From: Paenibacillus kyungheensis
GTDB lineage: Bacteria; Bacillota; Bacilli; Paenibacillales; Paenibacillaceae
NCBI RefSeq assembly: GCF_028606985.1
Contig: NZ_CP117416.1
Location: 1,216,001-1,280,000, forward strand
Direction of reading: 5' to 3'
DNA: 64,000 bases
Positions 38,044-47,577 of this stretch are shown here, piece by piece. The notes under the pieces are model-generated. The model saw only the letters and a list, made by a program, of their open reading frames with translations. It was not told where the DNA came from and made no database searches. How positions within the stretch are numbered: the stretch's first letter is position 1; each line of letters begins with the position of its first letter. The position numbers and the translations under genes were made by a program.

Positions 38044-39006
38044 TTAAATATTTAACAGTCTAGCAATAGTCTGTGGTTTGAATAATTTGGCAAGCTCTTC
38101 TTGAGCAGTCAGATAGACCATTCCATTTCCTTCGAGACGAGGAGAGTCACCGAGAGGAATTGTACGCTTGATCAATTGAGCATAAAGTTCAGGCTCTGTT
38201 AACTCTCGTTCAAAGCTTTGATTCGCGGTTACTTTGATTAACGCCATCGCACCGGATACATGAGGGGTAGCCATAGAGGTTCCGCTCAGTGTGGCATATT
38301 TACCATCCAAATATGTCGATAATATATTTTCACCTGGAGCCACTAGATCAACTTCATTATTCGAGTTCGAAAATTCGGAAGATTGGCGATTAAGATTGAT
38401 TGCGCCTACACTAATGACTTCATTATAATAACCAGGGTATCCATATTCGTCAGTATTAGAATCGTTGTCGCCTTCATTTCCAGCGGCACAGATCACTAGA
38501 ATATTGCTGTTGACTGCTTTTTGAATCGCTTCATGTAATTCAGGTACATCATCAGGCCCACCAAGAGACATCGAAATAATATCTACTTTTTGCTCGATAG
38601 CATACTCGATTCCTTGAATAATCCAGTCAATTTGACCAGAACCATCTTTATTTAAAACTTTACCAATGAGTAAATTCACTTCTGGAGCTACACCGACTAC
38701 ACCTGTATTGTTTTGGATCGCTGCAATCGTACCTGCTACATGAGTACCATGACCATTATAATCTTCATAGATATCAGGGTTACTTTGATCATCATCTGTA
38801 AAGTTACGTCCTTTGGTAATACGACCTTGTAGATCAGGATGATCTGTATCACAGCCTGTATCAAGTATAGCGACGATAATACCTGCACCTTTGGTAGTGT
38901 CCCAGACTTGCGGAGCTTGAATCATTTCTACACCTGTTGGTGTTTCAGTAACTTGTTCTGCATGAGCAATCACTTCGTAAGGAATAATACGCATATTACG
39001 TTCCAT
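38044..39006 (-). CDS. ispA: Intracellular subtilisin-like serine protease
   Basis: A 320-residue subtilase without signal peptide, the exact size of Bacillus IspA. The N terminus MERNMRIIPYEV carries the (L/I)IPY motif by which the short propeptide blocks the active site. The catalytic triad is Asp49 (VAILDTGCDTDHPD), His86 (DYNGHGTHVAGT) and Ser244 (SGTSMATPHVSGA); oxyanion Asn is in CAAGNEGD. It degrades cytoplasmic proteins late in growth. ATG 39006 has AAAGGAGG 7 bases upstream. Monocistronic; 340 bases of AT-rich spacer with the alsD terminator lie before it. Confidence 0.95.
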   Translation of the reverse strand: MERNMRIIPYEVIAHAEQVTETPTGVEMIQAPQVWDTTKGAGIIVAILDTGCDTDHPDLQGRITKGRNFTDDDQSNPDIYEDYNGHGTHVAGTIAAIQNNTGVVGVAPEVNLLIGKVLNKDGSGQIDWIIQGIEYAIEQKVDIISMSLGGPDDVPELHEAIQKAVNSNILVICAAGNEGDNDSNTDEYGYPGYYNEVISVGAINLNRQSSEFSNSNNEVDLVAPGENILSTYLDGKYATLSGTSMATPHVSGAMALIKVTANQSFERELTEPELYAQLIKRTIPLGDSPRLEGNGMVYLTAQEELAKLFKPQTIARLLNI

Positions 39007-39240
39007 GTTTTGCCCTCCTTTAAATCATATCTGATCAGATCAACAACAATAAAGCTTGAAAGCTTACTTGCATGAACGAACGATAAGGTAGGATGGAAGT
39101 ATCAACAAAAGTGTATATTCGAATATAGGTACAGTGTAACAATAATAAAGAGCCCAACACAGTTGCTATAGCCTTAGATATTGAACTTCTTTTGCTTTTA
39201 TATATACAAAAATTGTTAAAAATTGACGAAAAACAATACA

Positions 39241-39281
39241 AAAAAGAACCTACCTCTTCTTCGTTAAAAGAAAGGTAGGTT
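39241..39281 (-). terminator. Terminator of the alsSD operon
   Basis: AACCTACCT pairs with AGGTAGGTT around a 17-base partly paired loop; the minus strand continues CTTTTTT. Confidence 0.8.
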
Positions 39282-39349
39282 AAGTAATAGGGAGGGTATA
39301 ACGGGTCTAGCATCAAAAATATTCATCAAACACTATAAAGTGTGTTGAT

Positions 39350-40066
39350 TTAGTAAGCACCTTCAGCAGTCATAATATCGCGCTCCAAATTAGGAACTTC
39401 AAGATTGGCGTGTAAATACTCTTGATCATGTGGAAGAGCCAATTGGAAATCTTCGCTACTGCATATTGAAATCGTGCAGTGATCCACAATAAAGTCGAGC
39501 ACATGACCACCACCATTACGCTCATCATTAATAAAGTGTAAGTGATAACCTGCTACACCAATTCCTTGAGCAAATGCTGGTGTCCAGAAGCCTGCAATCA
39601 CTCCGCCTGTATTAGGGAAATGGAAAGAGGGCTGCGATTTGGTTACTTCGATAAACGGTTTGTACGGCTTTTGTTGATGCGGTACAGTTCGTGTATTGAC
39701 TTCACGGAACTGACCATCGATACGTATTGCATGAAAAATATTAGGGCTATCCAGTAGATCGTCCAGTACTTTTTCCAATTGCTGACGAGTCAGTGTGCGA
39801 TTGATCTGGAATGTTTTTTCCTCTTCAAAAAAAGTCACTGTCGAGAACGGTGTACTTTCTTGCATACCGACTTGCTGAGCACTGCCATCTGGATACAGGT
39901 GATAGAATTTACCATCAAAAGCGATCATTTCACCATCCAATTGATGAAACGTACCAATGCCGAAATCACCATGTTTTTTGAGTTCGCCAAATGTGACTGA
40001 ACCATCATACATACCGCTGAGTAAAGCGATCATTGTTGAAGCTTGATATATTACGTGATTTCCCAT
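39350..40066 (-). CDS. alsD: Alpha-acetolactate decarboxylase
   Basis: A 238-residue cytoplasmic enzyme that converts acetolactate to acetoin. Family segments are STMIALLSGMYDGSVTFGEL, HGDFGIGTFHQLDGEMI and GVAGYHLHFINDERNGGGHV, the last giving zinc-ligand His residues, with DFIVDHCTI after it. Length and order match AlsD/BudA. It follows alsS by 83 bases on the same strand. ATG 40066 has an AAAAAGGAG site upstream. Confidence 0.95.
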   Translation of the reverse strand: MGNHVIYQASTMIALLSGMYDGSVTFGELKKHGDFGIGTFHQLDGEMIAFDGKFYHLYPDGSAQQVGMQESTPFSTVTFFEEEKTFQINRTLTRQQLEKVLDDLLDSPNIFHAIRIDGQFREVNTRTVPHQQKPYKPFIEVTKSQPSFHFPNTGGVIAGFWTPAFAQGIGVAGYHLHFINDERNGGGHVLDFIVDHCTISICSSEDFQLALPHDQEYLHANLEVPNLERDIMTAEGAY

Positions 40067-40149
40067 TTCTGTCTGACTCCTTTTTCAAATAAAATCCAAT
40101 GTTATCTATAAATAATTGTTATACGATTGCTAAAATCAATAGATCTGTA

Positions 40150-41868
40150 TTAGTTGATCGCATCAGGTAATAATTTTTCACCTAATTTGATATTATCTTG
40201 ATAATCAATAGGTACATCCACAACAACAGGACCTTGATGTGCCATCGCTTGACGAAGTACATCTTCTAACTCTTCAGGACGAGTAACACGTAGCCCTAAT
40301 GCGCCAAAACTTTCAGCATATTTTACAATATCGACTTTACCAAAATCGACACCAGAGGTACGACCGTATTTCATCACTTGTTGAAAAGCAACCATATCGT
40401 AAGCACCATCACGCCATACAATATGCACCAGTGGTGTATTTAAGCGGACAGCCGTTTCTAGTTCCATCGAAGAGAATAAGAAGCCGCCATCACCAGAAAT
40501 CGAAATTACTTTCTCATTCGGACGTACTAATGAAGCGCCGATTGCCCAAGGCATCGCCACACCTAACGTCTGCATACCGTTACTGAACAACAGACGACGA
40601 GGTTCGTAAGAACGGAAGTACCGTGCCATCCAGATGTAATGGGAGCCAACGTCGCAAGCCACAGTGACTGTATCGCCGATCATACCGCGTAATGTTTTCA
40701 TAAATTCTATCGGATGAACAAGATCTGGATGTGAAGAATGGAATCCTTTACCATCTTGTTCTAGTTTATGATGTAAACGTGCAAGCACTTCAAGCGATGG
40801 TGAAGAAAGGCGTAAACCTTCCAACTGTGTAGACAAAGCTTCTATATTAAGCGCAATATTACCGATCAATTCGCTTTGTGGTTGATAATAATGATCAATA
40901 TCCGCTTTGCGATTATCTAAATGAAAAACAAGTCGTTGACCTTCTTGATTCCATAAATGAGGATCATACTCGATAGGATCATAACCCACAGTGAGCACTA
41001 GATCAGATTGTTTGAGTAGTAGATCACCGGGTTGATTACAGAACAGTCCGACTCGACCTAGAAAATGTTTCTCGAGATCACGCGAAATAGCACCAGCAGC
41101 TTGGAACGTTTCGACTACTGGAATATCAGTATCACGAATCAATTCACGAATCGCTTGCGTTACTTCAGGGCTACTTGCTTTCATACCTAATAAAATAACA
41201 GGCAATTTGGCTTGGCGAATCGCTGTAGCCACTTCATCAATCAGATGAGTAGGTGCTGTACCAAGCTGTGGTGTATGCATTGTATGGAAATTGAATTTTT
41301 TGGCTTCACTTACCAGTACATCCATCGGCAAACTAACAAAAGCAGCTCCCGGTTGAGAAGCAGAAGCTTCACGGAACGCATTCGTAATTGCTTCGCCTAC
41401 ATTGTTAGGATGTTCGACTTCAACGCTGTATTTGGTAACCGGTTCGAACAATCCTGCATTATCCATCGATTGGTGAGTACGTTTGAGACGATCTGTTCTG
41501 GAGACTGCACCTGCAAGAGCAACTACTGGATCACTTTCGGCATTGGCTGTTGCAAGCCCTGTGACTAAATTAGATGCGCCTGGACCTGAAGTCACAAGAC
41601 ATACGCCAGGTTTCCCTGTTAAACGACCGATTGCTGCCGCCATAAAAGCAGCATTTTGTTCATGACGACATACGATTAATTGTGGACCTCGATCTTGCAA
41701 AACATCAAATACTGCATCAATCTTAGCTCCTGGAATTCCGAAGATATATTCAACTCCTTGAGCGATGAGGCTATCAACAACAACATCAGCACCTGTTGTC
41801 ACCTTTGTTTTCGCTACGTCGGTTGGATTCGTTGTTTTAATTTTGGTTTCTGTACTCAATCTGTCCAT
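40150..41868 (-). CDS. alsS: Catabolic acetolactate synthase
   Basis: A 572-residue thiamin-diphosphate enzyme joining two pyruvates into acetolactate. The ThDP-activating Glu lies in [19 protein letters not shown]; the ThDP/Mg motif is [20 protein letters not shown]; the central domain lacks a need for FAD reduction, as in the catabolic form. Together with the following alsD it makes acetoin, an overflow and pH-control product. Start ATG 41868 (MDRLSTETK) has AAAGGAGATGG upstream. No alsR lies next to it in this window. Confidence 0.95.
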   Translation of the reverse strand: MDRLSTETKIKTTNPTDVAKTKVTTGADVVVDSLIAQGVEYIFGIPGAKIDAVFDVLQDRGPQLIVCRHEQNAAFMAAAIGRLTGKPGVCLVTSGPGASNLVTGLATANAESDPVVALAGAVSRTDRLKRTHQSMDNAGLFEPVTKYSVEVEHPNNVGEAITNAFREASASQPGAAFVSLPMDVLVSEAKKFNFHTMHTPQLGTAPTHLIDEVATAIRQAKLPVILLGMKASSPEVTQAIRELIRDTDIPVVETFQAAGAISRDLEKHFLGRVGLFCNQPGDLLLKQSDLVLTVGYDPIEYDPHLWNQEGQRLVFHLDNRKADIDHYYQPQSELIGNIALNIEALSTQLEGLRLSSPSLEVLARLHHKLEQDGKGFHSSHPDLVHPIEFMKTLRGMIGDTVTVACDVGSHYIWMARYFRSYEPRRLLFSNGMQTLGVAMPWAIGASLVRPNEKVISISGDGGFLFSSMELETAVRLNTPLVHIVWRDGAYDMVAFQQVMKYGRTSGVDFGKVDIVKYAESFGALGLRVTRPEELEDVLRQAMAHQGPVVVDVPIDYQDNIKLGEKLLPDAIN

Positions 41869-42480
41869 CTCCTTTTTCTGTTTATGAAAATAATCATTTT
41901 CTTTTCTGTACTTTCTTGTAAGTATGGAAAAGAGTACATTACCTATTTTATTCCCAAATAAAGTAAAATCAACTGTTAAAATTTTAAATATTTGATGGAA
42001 GCGATACCAGAAAATACTATAAAAAATAGTTGAAAATCACAGAATATAATTATAGCGAAATTTAAAATAACGCTTTCGTAACAATAGTTTTTGAATATGA
42101 AATATCATAAATACCAGATTGTTGATTTTTAAATGAATTTAAATAGTCTATTTTAATGGAAATAAATGAATAAGGAATTAATATCATTATAAGATCATAT
42201 GTACGGCTACCATTGAGCGCAGAGGGATTGTTAAAAAGAATTATAAGTGACTTTTATATTCAAATTGTTATATATAAAAGAGAATAATGATAAGGTATTA
42301 GCCAGATTGTTCATACGCTTATTCCGACTATAGGGATAGGTTTTTCTATCATTATGGAAGTTAAAATGATGCGGAGAAAGTAAAGAATTTAAAGATAATT
42401 TGGAAATAAAATATTTTTAGTATATTTTGTGAACACCATAAATCGACAAAATAATATATGCTTTATCATAGAAAAATAAC
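41869..42480. other. Gene-free AT-rich spacer upstream of alsS
   Basis: About 610 bases between the alsS leader and the queF terminator. I find no credible gene or RNA. A weak cre-like string (AATAACGCTTTC, near 42068) might serve alsS. The rest is AT-rich with short imperfect repeats. Confidence 0.6.
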
Positions 42481-42512
42481 AAAAAAAGCTAACGCAATAA
42501 CACGTTAGCTTC
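42481..42512 (-). terminator. Terminator of the queCDEF operon
   Basis: On the minus strand AAGCTAACG pairs with CGTTAGCTT around 8 bases and is followed by a T run. Confidence 0.9.
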
Positions 42513-42550
42513 AAGCAAAATTCTATTTATAGAGCATTTTCATATCACAA

Positions 42551-43048
42551 TTAACGATTATCGATCGTTTCAGGATACATATCATGATTCATCATACGGT
42601 GCTCTGCCATTTGCTCATACTTCGTACCTGGCTTGCCGTAGTTTGTATATGGATCGATAGAGATTCCGCCGCGTGGCGTAAATTTACCCCAGACTTCGAT
42701 ATAACGAGGTTCCATCAATTTAACCAGATCATTCAAAATAATATTCATACAGTCTTCATGGAAATCACCATGATTGCGGAAACTGAACAGGTAAAGCTTA
42801 AGTGACTTACTTTCAACCATTTTTTGATCAGGGATATAACTGATATAGATTGTAGCAAAGTCTGGCTGTCCTGTAATCGGGCAAAGGCTTGTAAATTCAG
42901 GGCAGTTAAATTTGACGAAGTAATCGCGATAAGGATGTTTATTATCAAAATTTTCAAGAATACTTGGATCGTATTCAAAATTGTATTTGACGCCTTGATT
43001 GCCGAGCAATGTTAAATCTTGCATTTCATCTGGTTGTCTTCCTGACAT
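42551..43048 (-). CDS. queF: NADPH-dependent preQ0 (7-cyano-7-deazaguanine) reductase
   Basis: A 165-residue unimodal QueF reducing preQ0 to preQ1. The catalytic Cys is in [15 protein letters not shown]; the QueF signature [20 protein letters not shown] follows. Last gene of the queuosine set, separated from queE by 87 bases but on the same strand and before the shared terminator. ATG 43048 has GAGGAG upstream. Confidence 0.96.
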   Translation of the reverse strand: MSGRQPDEMQDLTLLGNQGVKYNFEYDPSILENFDNKHPYRDYFVKFNCPEFTSLCPITGQPDFATIYISYIPDQKMVESKSLKLYLFSFRNHGDFHEDCMNIILNDLVKLMEPRYIEVWGKFTPRGGISIDPYTNYGKPGTKYEQMAEHRMMNHDMYPETIDNR

Positions 43049-43135
43049 AAGAACAAATCTCCTCTAAATATATAATGACTTTCAATTTACTGCCTCTAGC
43101 ATGTTACGTGAAAAAATGAAGTATATTATGATCTG

Positions 43136-44029
43136 CTACACTCCGCGCTTATTGCCCCATACCAGTGTATGCAGTTGCGGTAAAATACGAGCATCATTAA
43201 AAGCAGGCATCTCCATCGCTTGGTCAATCAGCCACTCATAACGCTTCAATAAAGAAGCAGCAATCTGATCATCTGCACTGGTCACATCCGGATTACCCGT
43301 CTGTAAATAAAGCAATACATTCGGATAGCGCACATGTACTCTCTCTGCATAAGCCAGATCATGTTCATCAAAAATAACCACTTTAAGGCTAAACGAATGA
43401 GCAAACTGTGATGTTCCTGCATAAGATAAAGACGTTTCTTGCGCTTGAGCGGTATAGCGACTAATCTGATTGTGTTCCAGACGACGAATAATATCATCTA
43501 ACATCTCAAAATTCGTTGTCATTCCTGAACTTGGTGGCTTAGGAGAGATCGTAACTTCATTAATATCGGTCAACCAATCTTGCCATTTGGAACCTTGAGT
43601 CTCAACAGCGGTACGGATTCCTTTTTCAGCAAGCAATTTCACCAGCTCACCCAGTTGAGGAAGCAATGCAGGATTCCCGCCTGAGATTGTCACATGGTTA
43701 AAGCGATTGCCACCAATTTCAAACAATTGAGCATATACTTCTTCAGCACTAAGACGCATAATCTGATCTTTGGCACTGCCATCCCATGTAAAAGCAGAAT
43801 CACACCAGCTACAACGATAATCGCAACCAGCTGTACGGACAAACATCGTTTTCTGCCCGATCACCATTCCTTCACCTTGTACAGTCGGTCCAAAAATCTC
43901 CAGTACAGGAATAGGAGCTACTTTGGCTTGAGTAGTGTGTTCAGCATGATGATGGTCGTTAGCATCTGCACTGGCTAACTGGTTCGCTTTGGCAATTTGC
44001 TCGGCGTTTACTTTAAAGGTTGTACTCAT
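43136..44029 (-). CDS. queE: 7-carboxy-7-deazaguanine synthase (radical SAM)
   Basis: A 297-residue enzyme turning 6-carboxytetrahydropterin into 7-carboxy-7-deazaguanine. The radical-SAM cluster motif is CDYRCSWCDSAFTWDG and the glycine motif is TISGGNPALL. It is about 50 residues longer than typical QueE: an N-terminal His-rich extension (ANDHHHAEHTTQ) and an insertion near the middle (around QAQETSLSYAGTSQF) account for this. ATG 44029 overlaps the queD stop as ATGA, so it is preferred over GTG 44041. Confidence 0.93.
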   Translation of the reverse strand: MSTTFKVNAEQIAKANQLASADANDHHHAEHTTQAKVAPIPVLEIFGPTVQGEGMVIGQKTMFVRTAGCDYRCSWCDSAFTWDGSAKDQIMRLSAEEVYAQLFEIGGNRFNHVTISGGNPALLPQLGELVKLLAEKGIRTAVETQGSKWQDWLTDINEVTISPKPPSSGMTTNFEMLDDIIRRLEHNQISRYTAQAQETSLSYAGTSQFAHSFSLKVVIFDEHDLAYAERVHVRYPNVLLYLQTGNPDVTSADDQIAASLLKRYEWLIDQAMEMPAFNDARILPQLHTLVWGNKRGV

Positions 44030-44514
44030 GCTTGCATCCACTCCCGTCTTGCTTCTGCGTAACTGGTTGGTGTCTCATACAATTGTACAAATTCTACACG
44101 TCCGCCTTCGACTTGAGCTGCATAAGGCTCACTTTGTAATGCTAATTCCATTTGTTCATATAACCACACGACCATATTTTCAGCCGTTGTATTCATCGGA
44201 GGTAGTGTCTCATTCAAATAACGATGGTCCAGAAAAGGTTCGATATGTGCTTTCCAGATGTCTTTAATATCGCCAAAATCTACAACGATTCCATTATCAC
44301 TCGGAATACCACTAATTCCAAAAATCACCCGGTACGTATGACCATGCAGATTCATACATTTACCTTCATAGGCATGTAAATGATGCGCCGCATCAAATGT
44401 AAATTCTTTATTGATAAGCACCCGTCTACGATGGTAGCGGAGCTGTTCATGTTGGATATCAGTACCATACTGCTGCAACTTTTCGACGATACGGAAAGGG
44501 CCCGGTTGATTCAT
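44026..44514 (-). CDS. queD: 6-carboxy-5,6,7,8-tetrahydropterin synthase
   Basis: A 162-residue QueD. Zinc ligands come from [20 protein letters not shown], which also contains the catalytic Cys; DFGDIKDIW and [11 protein letters not shown] complete the fold. It converts dihydroneopterin triphosphate to CPH4. It has about 30 extra N-terminal residues compared with minimal QueD proteins. It overlaps queC by 4 bases and queE by 4 bases. Confidence 0.95.
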   Translation of the reverse strand: MNQPGPFRIVEKLQQYGTDIQHEQLRYHRRRVLINKEFTFDAAHHLHAYEGKCMNLHGHTYRVIFGISGIPSDNGIVVDFGDIKDIWKAHIEPFLDHRYLNETLPPMNTTAENMVVWLYEQMELALQSEPYAAQVEGGRVEFVQLYETPTSYAEARREWMQA

Positions 44515-45194
44515 CGACGTGTACCTTCAGTAGAGTTGTTTTGTTGACGTTCTGCCAGATAACGATCTAGTCCAGCTTGACGCAATTTGCAAGCAGGGCA
44601 TTCTCCGCAACCGGAGCCAACTATACCGTTGTAGCAAGTTAACGTTTTTTCACGTACATAATCAAAAGCACCTAATTGATCTGCCATTTCCCATGTCTGA
44701 GCTTTATCAAGCCACATCAAAGGAGTATGAATCACAAATTGATGATCCATGGATAAATTCAACGTTACATTAAGTGATTTGACGAAAATATCACGACAAT
44801 CGGGATATCCGCTAAAATCCGTCTCACAAACACCGGTAATAATATGACGTGCGCCTTTTTGCTTGGCCATAATTGAAGCAAAGCTCAAAAACAACAAATT
44901 ACGTCCATCCACAAATGTGCTTGGTAATTCGCCTTCTTCGTGCGTAATATCAATATCCGAACGAGTTAACGCATTAGGAGCCAATTGGTTGAGTAGACTC
45001 ATATCGAGAATCGTTTGCTCAACACCTAATTCGTTAGCGATTTGATTAGCGACTTCGATCTCTGCGCTATGACGTTGACCATAGTTGAACGTTACCACTT
45101 CTACTTCAGCAAATTGTTCTTTTGCCCAGAACAAACAGGTTGTACTATCTTGGCCACCACTGAAAACGACGACCGCTTTTTCATTTTTAAGCAT
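44511..45194 (-). CDS. queC: 7-cyano-7-deazaguanine synthase
   Basis: A 227-residue PP-loop ATPase making preQ0 from 7-carboxy-7-deazaguanine and ammonia. The PP-loop is [13 protein letters not shown]; the C-terminal zinc site is [13 protein letters not shown] with an upstream Cys in LTCYNG. First gene of queC-D-E-F. ATG 45194 has GGAGAG upstream. The leader of about 225 bases after the riboswitch contains an AT-rich hairpin near 45370-45408 but no obvious GC-rich terminator. Confidence 0.96.
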   Translation of the reverse strand: MLKNEKAVVVFSGGQDSTTCLFWAKEQFAEVEVVTFNYGQRHSAEIEVANQIANELGVEQTILDMSLLNQLAPNALTRSDIDITHEEGELPSTFVDGRNLLFLSFASIMAKQKGARHIITGVCETDFSGYPDCRDIFVKSLNVTLNLSMDHQFVIHTPLMWLDKAQTWEMADQLGAFDYVREKTLTCYNGIVGSGCGECPACKLRQAGLDRYLAERQQNNSTEGTRR

Positions 45195-45420
45195 AAAAAA
45201 ATCTCTCCATTTCCTTAAAGGGATATCAAGACATCAGCATGAAAATCACTTGGTCAAAAGAATCTTTATCATTCTAGTTAGCAAAGTGTTCTACATACTA
45301 CATCTTGTCGTCCTTCGGGAAGAAGAGAGTTCCATGAACCTGTCCAACAAAAAACAAACCTCATATCAATGCTAAAAAAGACACAAATGATCTTTTTTAA
45401 TCGTTGCATTAATCAGGATT

Positions 45421-45455
45421 GATAGTTTTTTATAGAGGGAGTTCGCGAACCTCTC
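45421..45455 (-). promoter_or_regulatory. PreQ1-I riboswitch upstream of queC
   Basis: The minus-strand RNA reads AGAGGTTCGCGAACTCCC followed by TCTATAAAAAACTATC: stem AGAGG/CCTCT, the conserved TTC at the loop start, ACnCCC, and the A-rich tail ATAAAAAACTA. The tail matches the well-known Bacillus queC aptamer almost base for base. The loop GCGA differs, so the exact pseudoknot pairing is unclear. The upstream leader to about 45560 holds further hairpins of unknown role. Confidence 0.85.
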
Positions 45456-45642
45456 CCGCGTTGCTCTGTACGGAACCACGTTATCTACTTTATCAGCAGA
45501 AAGTAGTTCTTTGCAGAACACCACGGATTATCTTCTGTTCAGGATAAAACTTAAAAAAACTGCTTCGTTAGTATAGCATATTTGCAAGCAATGATGCATG
45601 ATTAGAACTAAATAATTTATAAAGATTTTAAAGGAGTAATCG

Positions 45643-46317
45643 ATGGAAAAATACATATGTGCTGTATGTGGATATGATCAATTGGACGAACCGCAATGGG
45701 AAGGTGATTCGCCAAGTTATCAAATATGTGATTGTTGCTATTTTCAGTCAGGATTTGATAACGATGGAGCGAGTTACCCTGTTAGTGTCGAAGAATATCG
45801 CAAACGTTGGTTAGAGAATGGAAGCCCATGGAGAGGATCATATCAAAATCAGCCCGAGCATTGGGATGCAAGAATGCAATTAAAAAATATAAATGTTGAT
45901 CCAGATAAGGAGGATAAGCCTATTATTCATGGGATAGGACATATTACATTTTCTGTAGCTGATATCGAGCATGCAATGACTTTTTATATTAATGTATTTG
46001 CTGTTCAGCCTGTATTAGTCAAACCGAAGACTGTTTATTTTGAAATAGCAGGTATTTGGTTAGCATTGAATGTACAAGAAGATATACCAAGACAAGAGAT
46101 TCACCAATCATATACTCATATTGCTTTTTCGGTAAAAGAGGAAGATTTAGAAACTTTACAAGTTAGGCTTCAAAGAGCAGGTGCAACAATAGAAGAAGGC
46201 CGTCAGCGCAATCCAGAAGGAGAAGGGCAATCTATCTACTTCCGCGATCCGGACGGACATTTACTAGAGTTCCATACAGGGACGTTAGAACAACGATTGG
46301 ATTATTATCGCAGATAA
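45643..46317 (+). CDS. Cys-rich domain fused to FosB-like metallothiol transferase, copy 1
   Basis: A 224-residue protein of two parts. Residues 1-85 form a small cysteine-rich, probably zinc-binding domain (YICAVCGYDQLDEP, then YQICDCCYF: Cys6, 9, 29, 31, 32) resembling stand-alone CPCC-type proteins. Residues 95-224 are a vicinal-oxygen-chelate domain very like FosB, which adds bacillithiol to fosfomycin: metal ligands His100 (GIGHITFSV), His159 (SYTHIAFSV) and Glu209 (GHLLEFHTGTLEQR). The usual FosB C-terminal tail after DYYRR is absent. AAAGGAG precedes ATG 45643. A second copy follows in tandem. Resistance to fosfomycin is inferred only. Confidence 0.85.
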   Translation: MEKYICAVCGYDQLDEPQWEGDSPSYQICDCCYFQSGFDNDGASYPVSVEEYRKRWLENGSPWRGSYQNQPEHWDARMQLKNINVDPDKEDKPIIHGIGHITFSVADIEHAMTFYINVFAVQPVLVKPKTVYFEIAGIWLALNVQEDIPRQEIHQSYTHIAFSVKEEDLETLQVRLQRAGATIEEGRQRNPEGEGQSIYFRDPDGHLLEFHTGTLEQRLDYYRR

Positions 46318-46362
46318 TTTATAAAACTAAGTAGAAGGAGATAAACATTTGGAGGATTGGAA
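46296..46362 (+). repeat. 67-base duplicated junction, copy 1 (with a gene-start remnant)
   Basis: Identical to 47166-47232. It includes the last codons of the upstream fusion gene, the ribosome binding site AGAAGGAG and the first bases (TTGGAGGATTGGAA) of the gene that is intact only after copy 2. Identity stops there, so 46349-46362 is a truncated gene start and marks a tandem-duplication breakpoint. The rest to 46515 is AT-rich without a gene. Confidence 0.92.
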
Positions 46363-46515
46363 CATACGATCAATATTTTAATTAATATTATTTAATCGTA
46401 GATGAGAGTTAGAGTTGAATTGCTCAAATAAACATAAGATTTTAAAAATAGAGAATGAATACTACGAATGTTATAGGTTTGATTTTAAAATTTGTACAGG
46501 ACTAGGTGAATAGTA

Positions 46516-47187
46516 ATGAAATATATATGTGCTGTATGTGGATATGATCAATTGGATGAACCGCAATGGGAAGGTGATGCTCCAAGTTATGAGATATGTT
46601 CTTGTTGCTTTTTTCAAGCAGGTTTCGATGATGATGGAGCAAGTGAGCCTGTGACTGTAGAAGAATATCGCAAAAGTTGGTTAAGATATAAGGGTACATG
46701 GGCTAACTTTCTTACACGTAGACCAGAAAATTGGGATTTGAGAGAACAGTTGAAAAATATTGATGTTGATTTAGATAAAGAGGATAAGCCTGTTATTCGT
46801 AGCATAGGACATATCACTTTTTCTGTAGCAGATATGGAGCGTGCAGTAATTTTTTATATTCATGTTTTTGGCGTACAACCTTTATTAGTAAGACCTAACA
46901 TAGCTTATTTTGAAAGTGCAGGAATTTGGTGGACATTAAATCTGCAAGAAAATATGGTAAAAGAAGAAAGTAAACAGTCCTATACTCATATAGCTTTTTC
47001 AGTAAAAGAAGAAGATATAGAAACGCTACAAGCAAGATTATTAAAAGCAGGTGCAACAATAGAAGAAAGTCATCAGCATAATCCAAATGGGGAAAACAAA
47101 TCTATCTACTTCCGCGATCCTGATGGACATTTATTAGAGTTCCATACAGGAACCTTGGAACAACAATTGGATTATTATCGCAGATAA
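46516..47187 (+). CDS. Cys-rich domain fused to FosB-like metallothiol transferase, copy 2
   Basis: A 223-residue paralogue of the gene at 45643 with the same two-domain plan, all five N-terminal cysteines and the three metal ligands (His99, His158, Glu208). Differences are spread through the protein, for example in the linker (LTRRPENWDLREQLKNI) and in the VOC part, so the duplication is not recent or copies have diverged quickly. Its start lacks a strong Shine-Dalgarno (only AGGTGAATAGTA upstream), unlike copy 1. The 67 bases spanning its end and beyond are identical to those after copy 1. Confidence 0.83.
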   Translation: MKYICAVCGYDQLDEPQWEGDAPSYEICSCCFFQAGFDDDGASEPVTVEEYRKSWLRYKGTWANFLTRRPENWDLREQLKNIDVDLDKEDKPVIRSIGHITFSVADMERAVIFYIHVFGVQPLLVRPNIAYFESAGIWWTLNLQENMVKEESKQSYTHIAFSVKEEDIETLQARLLKAGATIEESHQHNPNGENKSIYFRDPDGHLLEFHTGTLEQQLDYYRR

Positions 47188-47232
47188 TTTATAAAACTAA
47201 GTAGAAGGAGATAAACATTTGGAGGATTGGAA
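47166..47232 (+). repeat. 67-base duplicated junction, copy 2
   Basis: Second copy of the sequence at 46296-46362; here the downstream gene that begins inside it is intact. Confidence 0.92.
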
Positions 47233-47548
47233 AAATATTAAAATAGATGGTGTAAATAAGATAGAAAAAGTAGTCGCTGAATTTAATATACATGCAATGG
47301 AAAAGCTACCTTTTTTTAAATTTAAAATAAAAATAAGAGAGAGCAGTACAGGTGGATATTTTGGTTCACCAAATGTCGCTGTTAGAAGTCAGATAGATCA
47401 TGAGCCTGATTGGATTTCAGGTTTTGGTCATTCTATAGATAAAGCATTGGAAGACACGATTATATACTTTTTTAAAACATTAGAAGATATGGATACAAAA
47501 AACTTAACTGAAGAAGATTTTGTATGGTCAGATGTTCACGATTTTTAA
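47219..47548 (+). CDS. Small acidic protein, possible immunity-like protein
   Basis: A 109-residue soluble protein starting at TTG 47219 (AGAAGGAG 8 bases upstream), 31 bases after the fusion gene. It shows an alternating alpha/beta pattern (KIRESSTGGYFGSPNVAVRS, ALEDTIIYFFKTLED) like many small immunity or SMI1-like neighbours, but I do not recognise a named family. The truncated start of a second copy is left after fusion copy 1, so this gene was part of the duplicated segment. Confidence 0.6.
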   Translation: MEDWKNIKIDGVNKIEKVVAEFNIHAMEKLPFFKFKIKIRESSTGGYFGSPNVAVRSQIDHEPDWISGFGHSIDKALEDTIIYFFKTLEDMDTKNLTEEDFVWSDVHDF

Positions 47549-47577
47549 GAATATTCAATAATTAAGGAGGGTTTCAT

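Noticed and set aside
42201-42240. GAGCGCAGAGGG near 42215 as a fourth structured element
   Set aside because: Only the edge string is vaguely similar; no paired stems, TCGCCTTT or CAGCG follow.
45267-45353. 28-codon frame in the queC leader as a leader peptide
   Set aside because: No ribosome binding site and no link to a terminator; chance is more likely.
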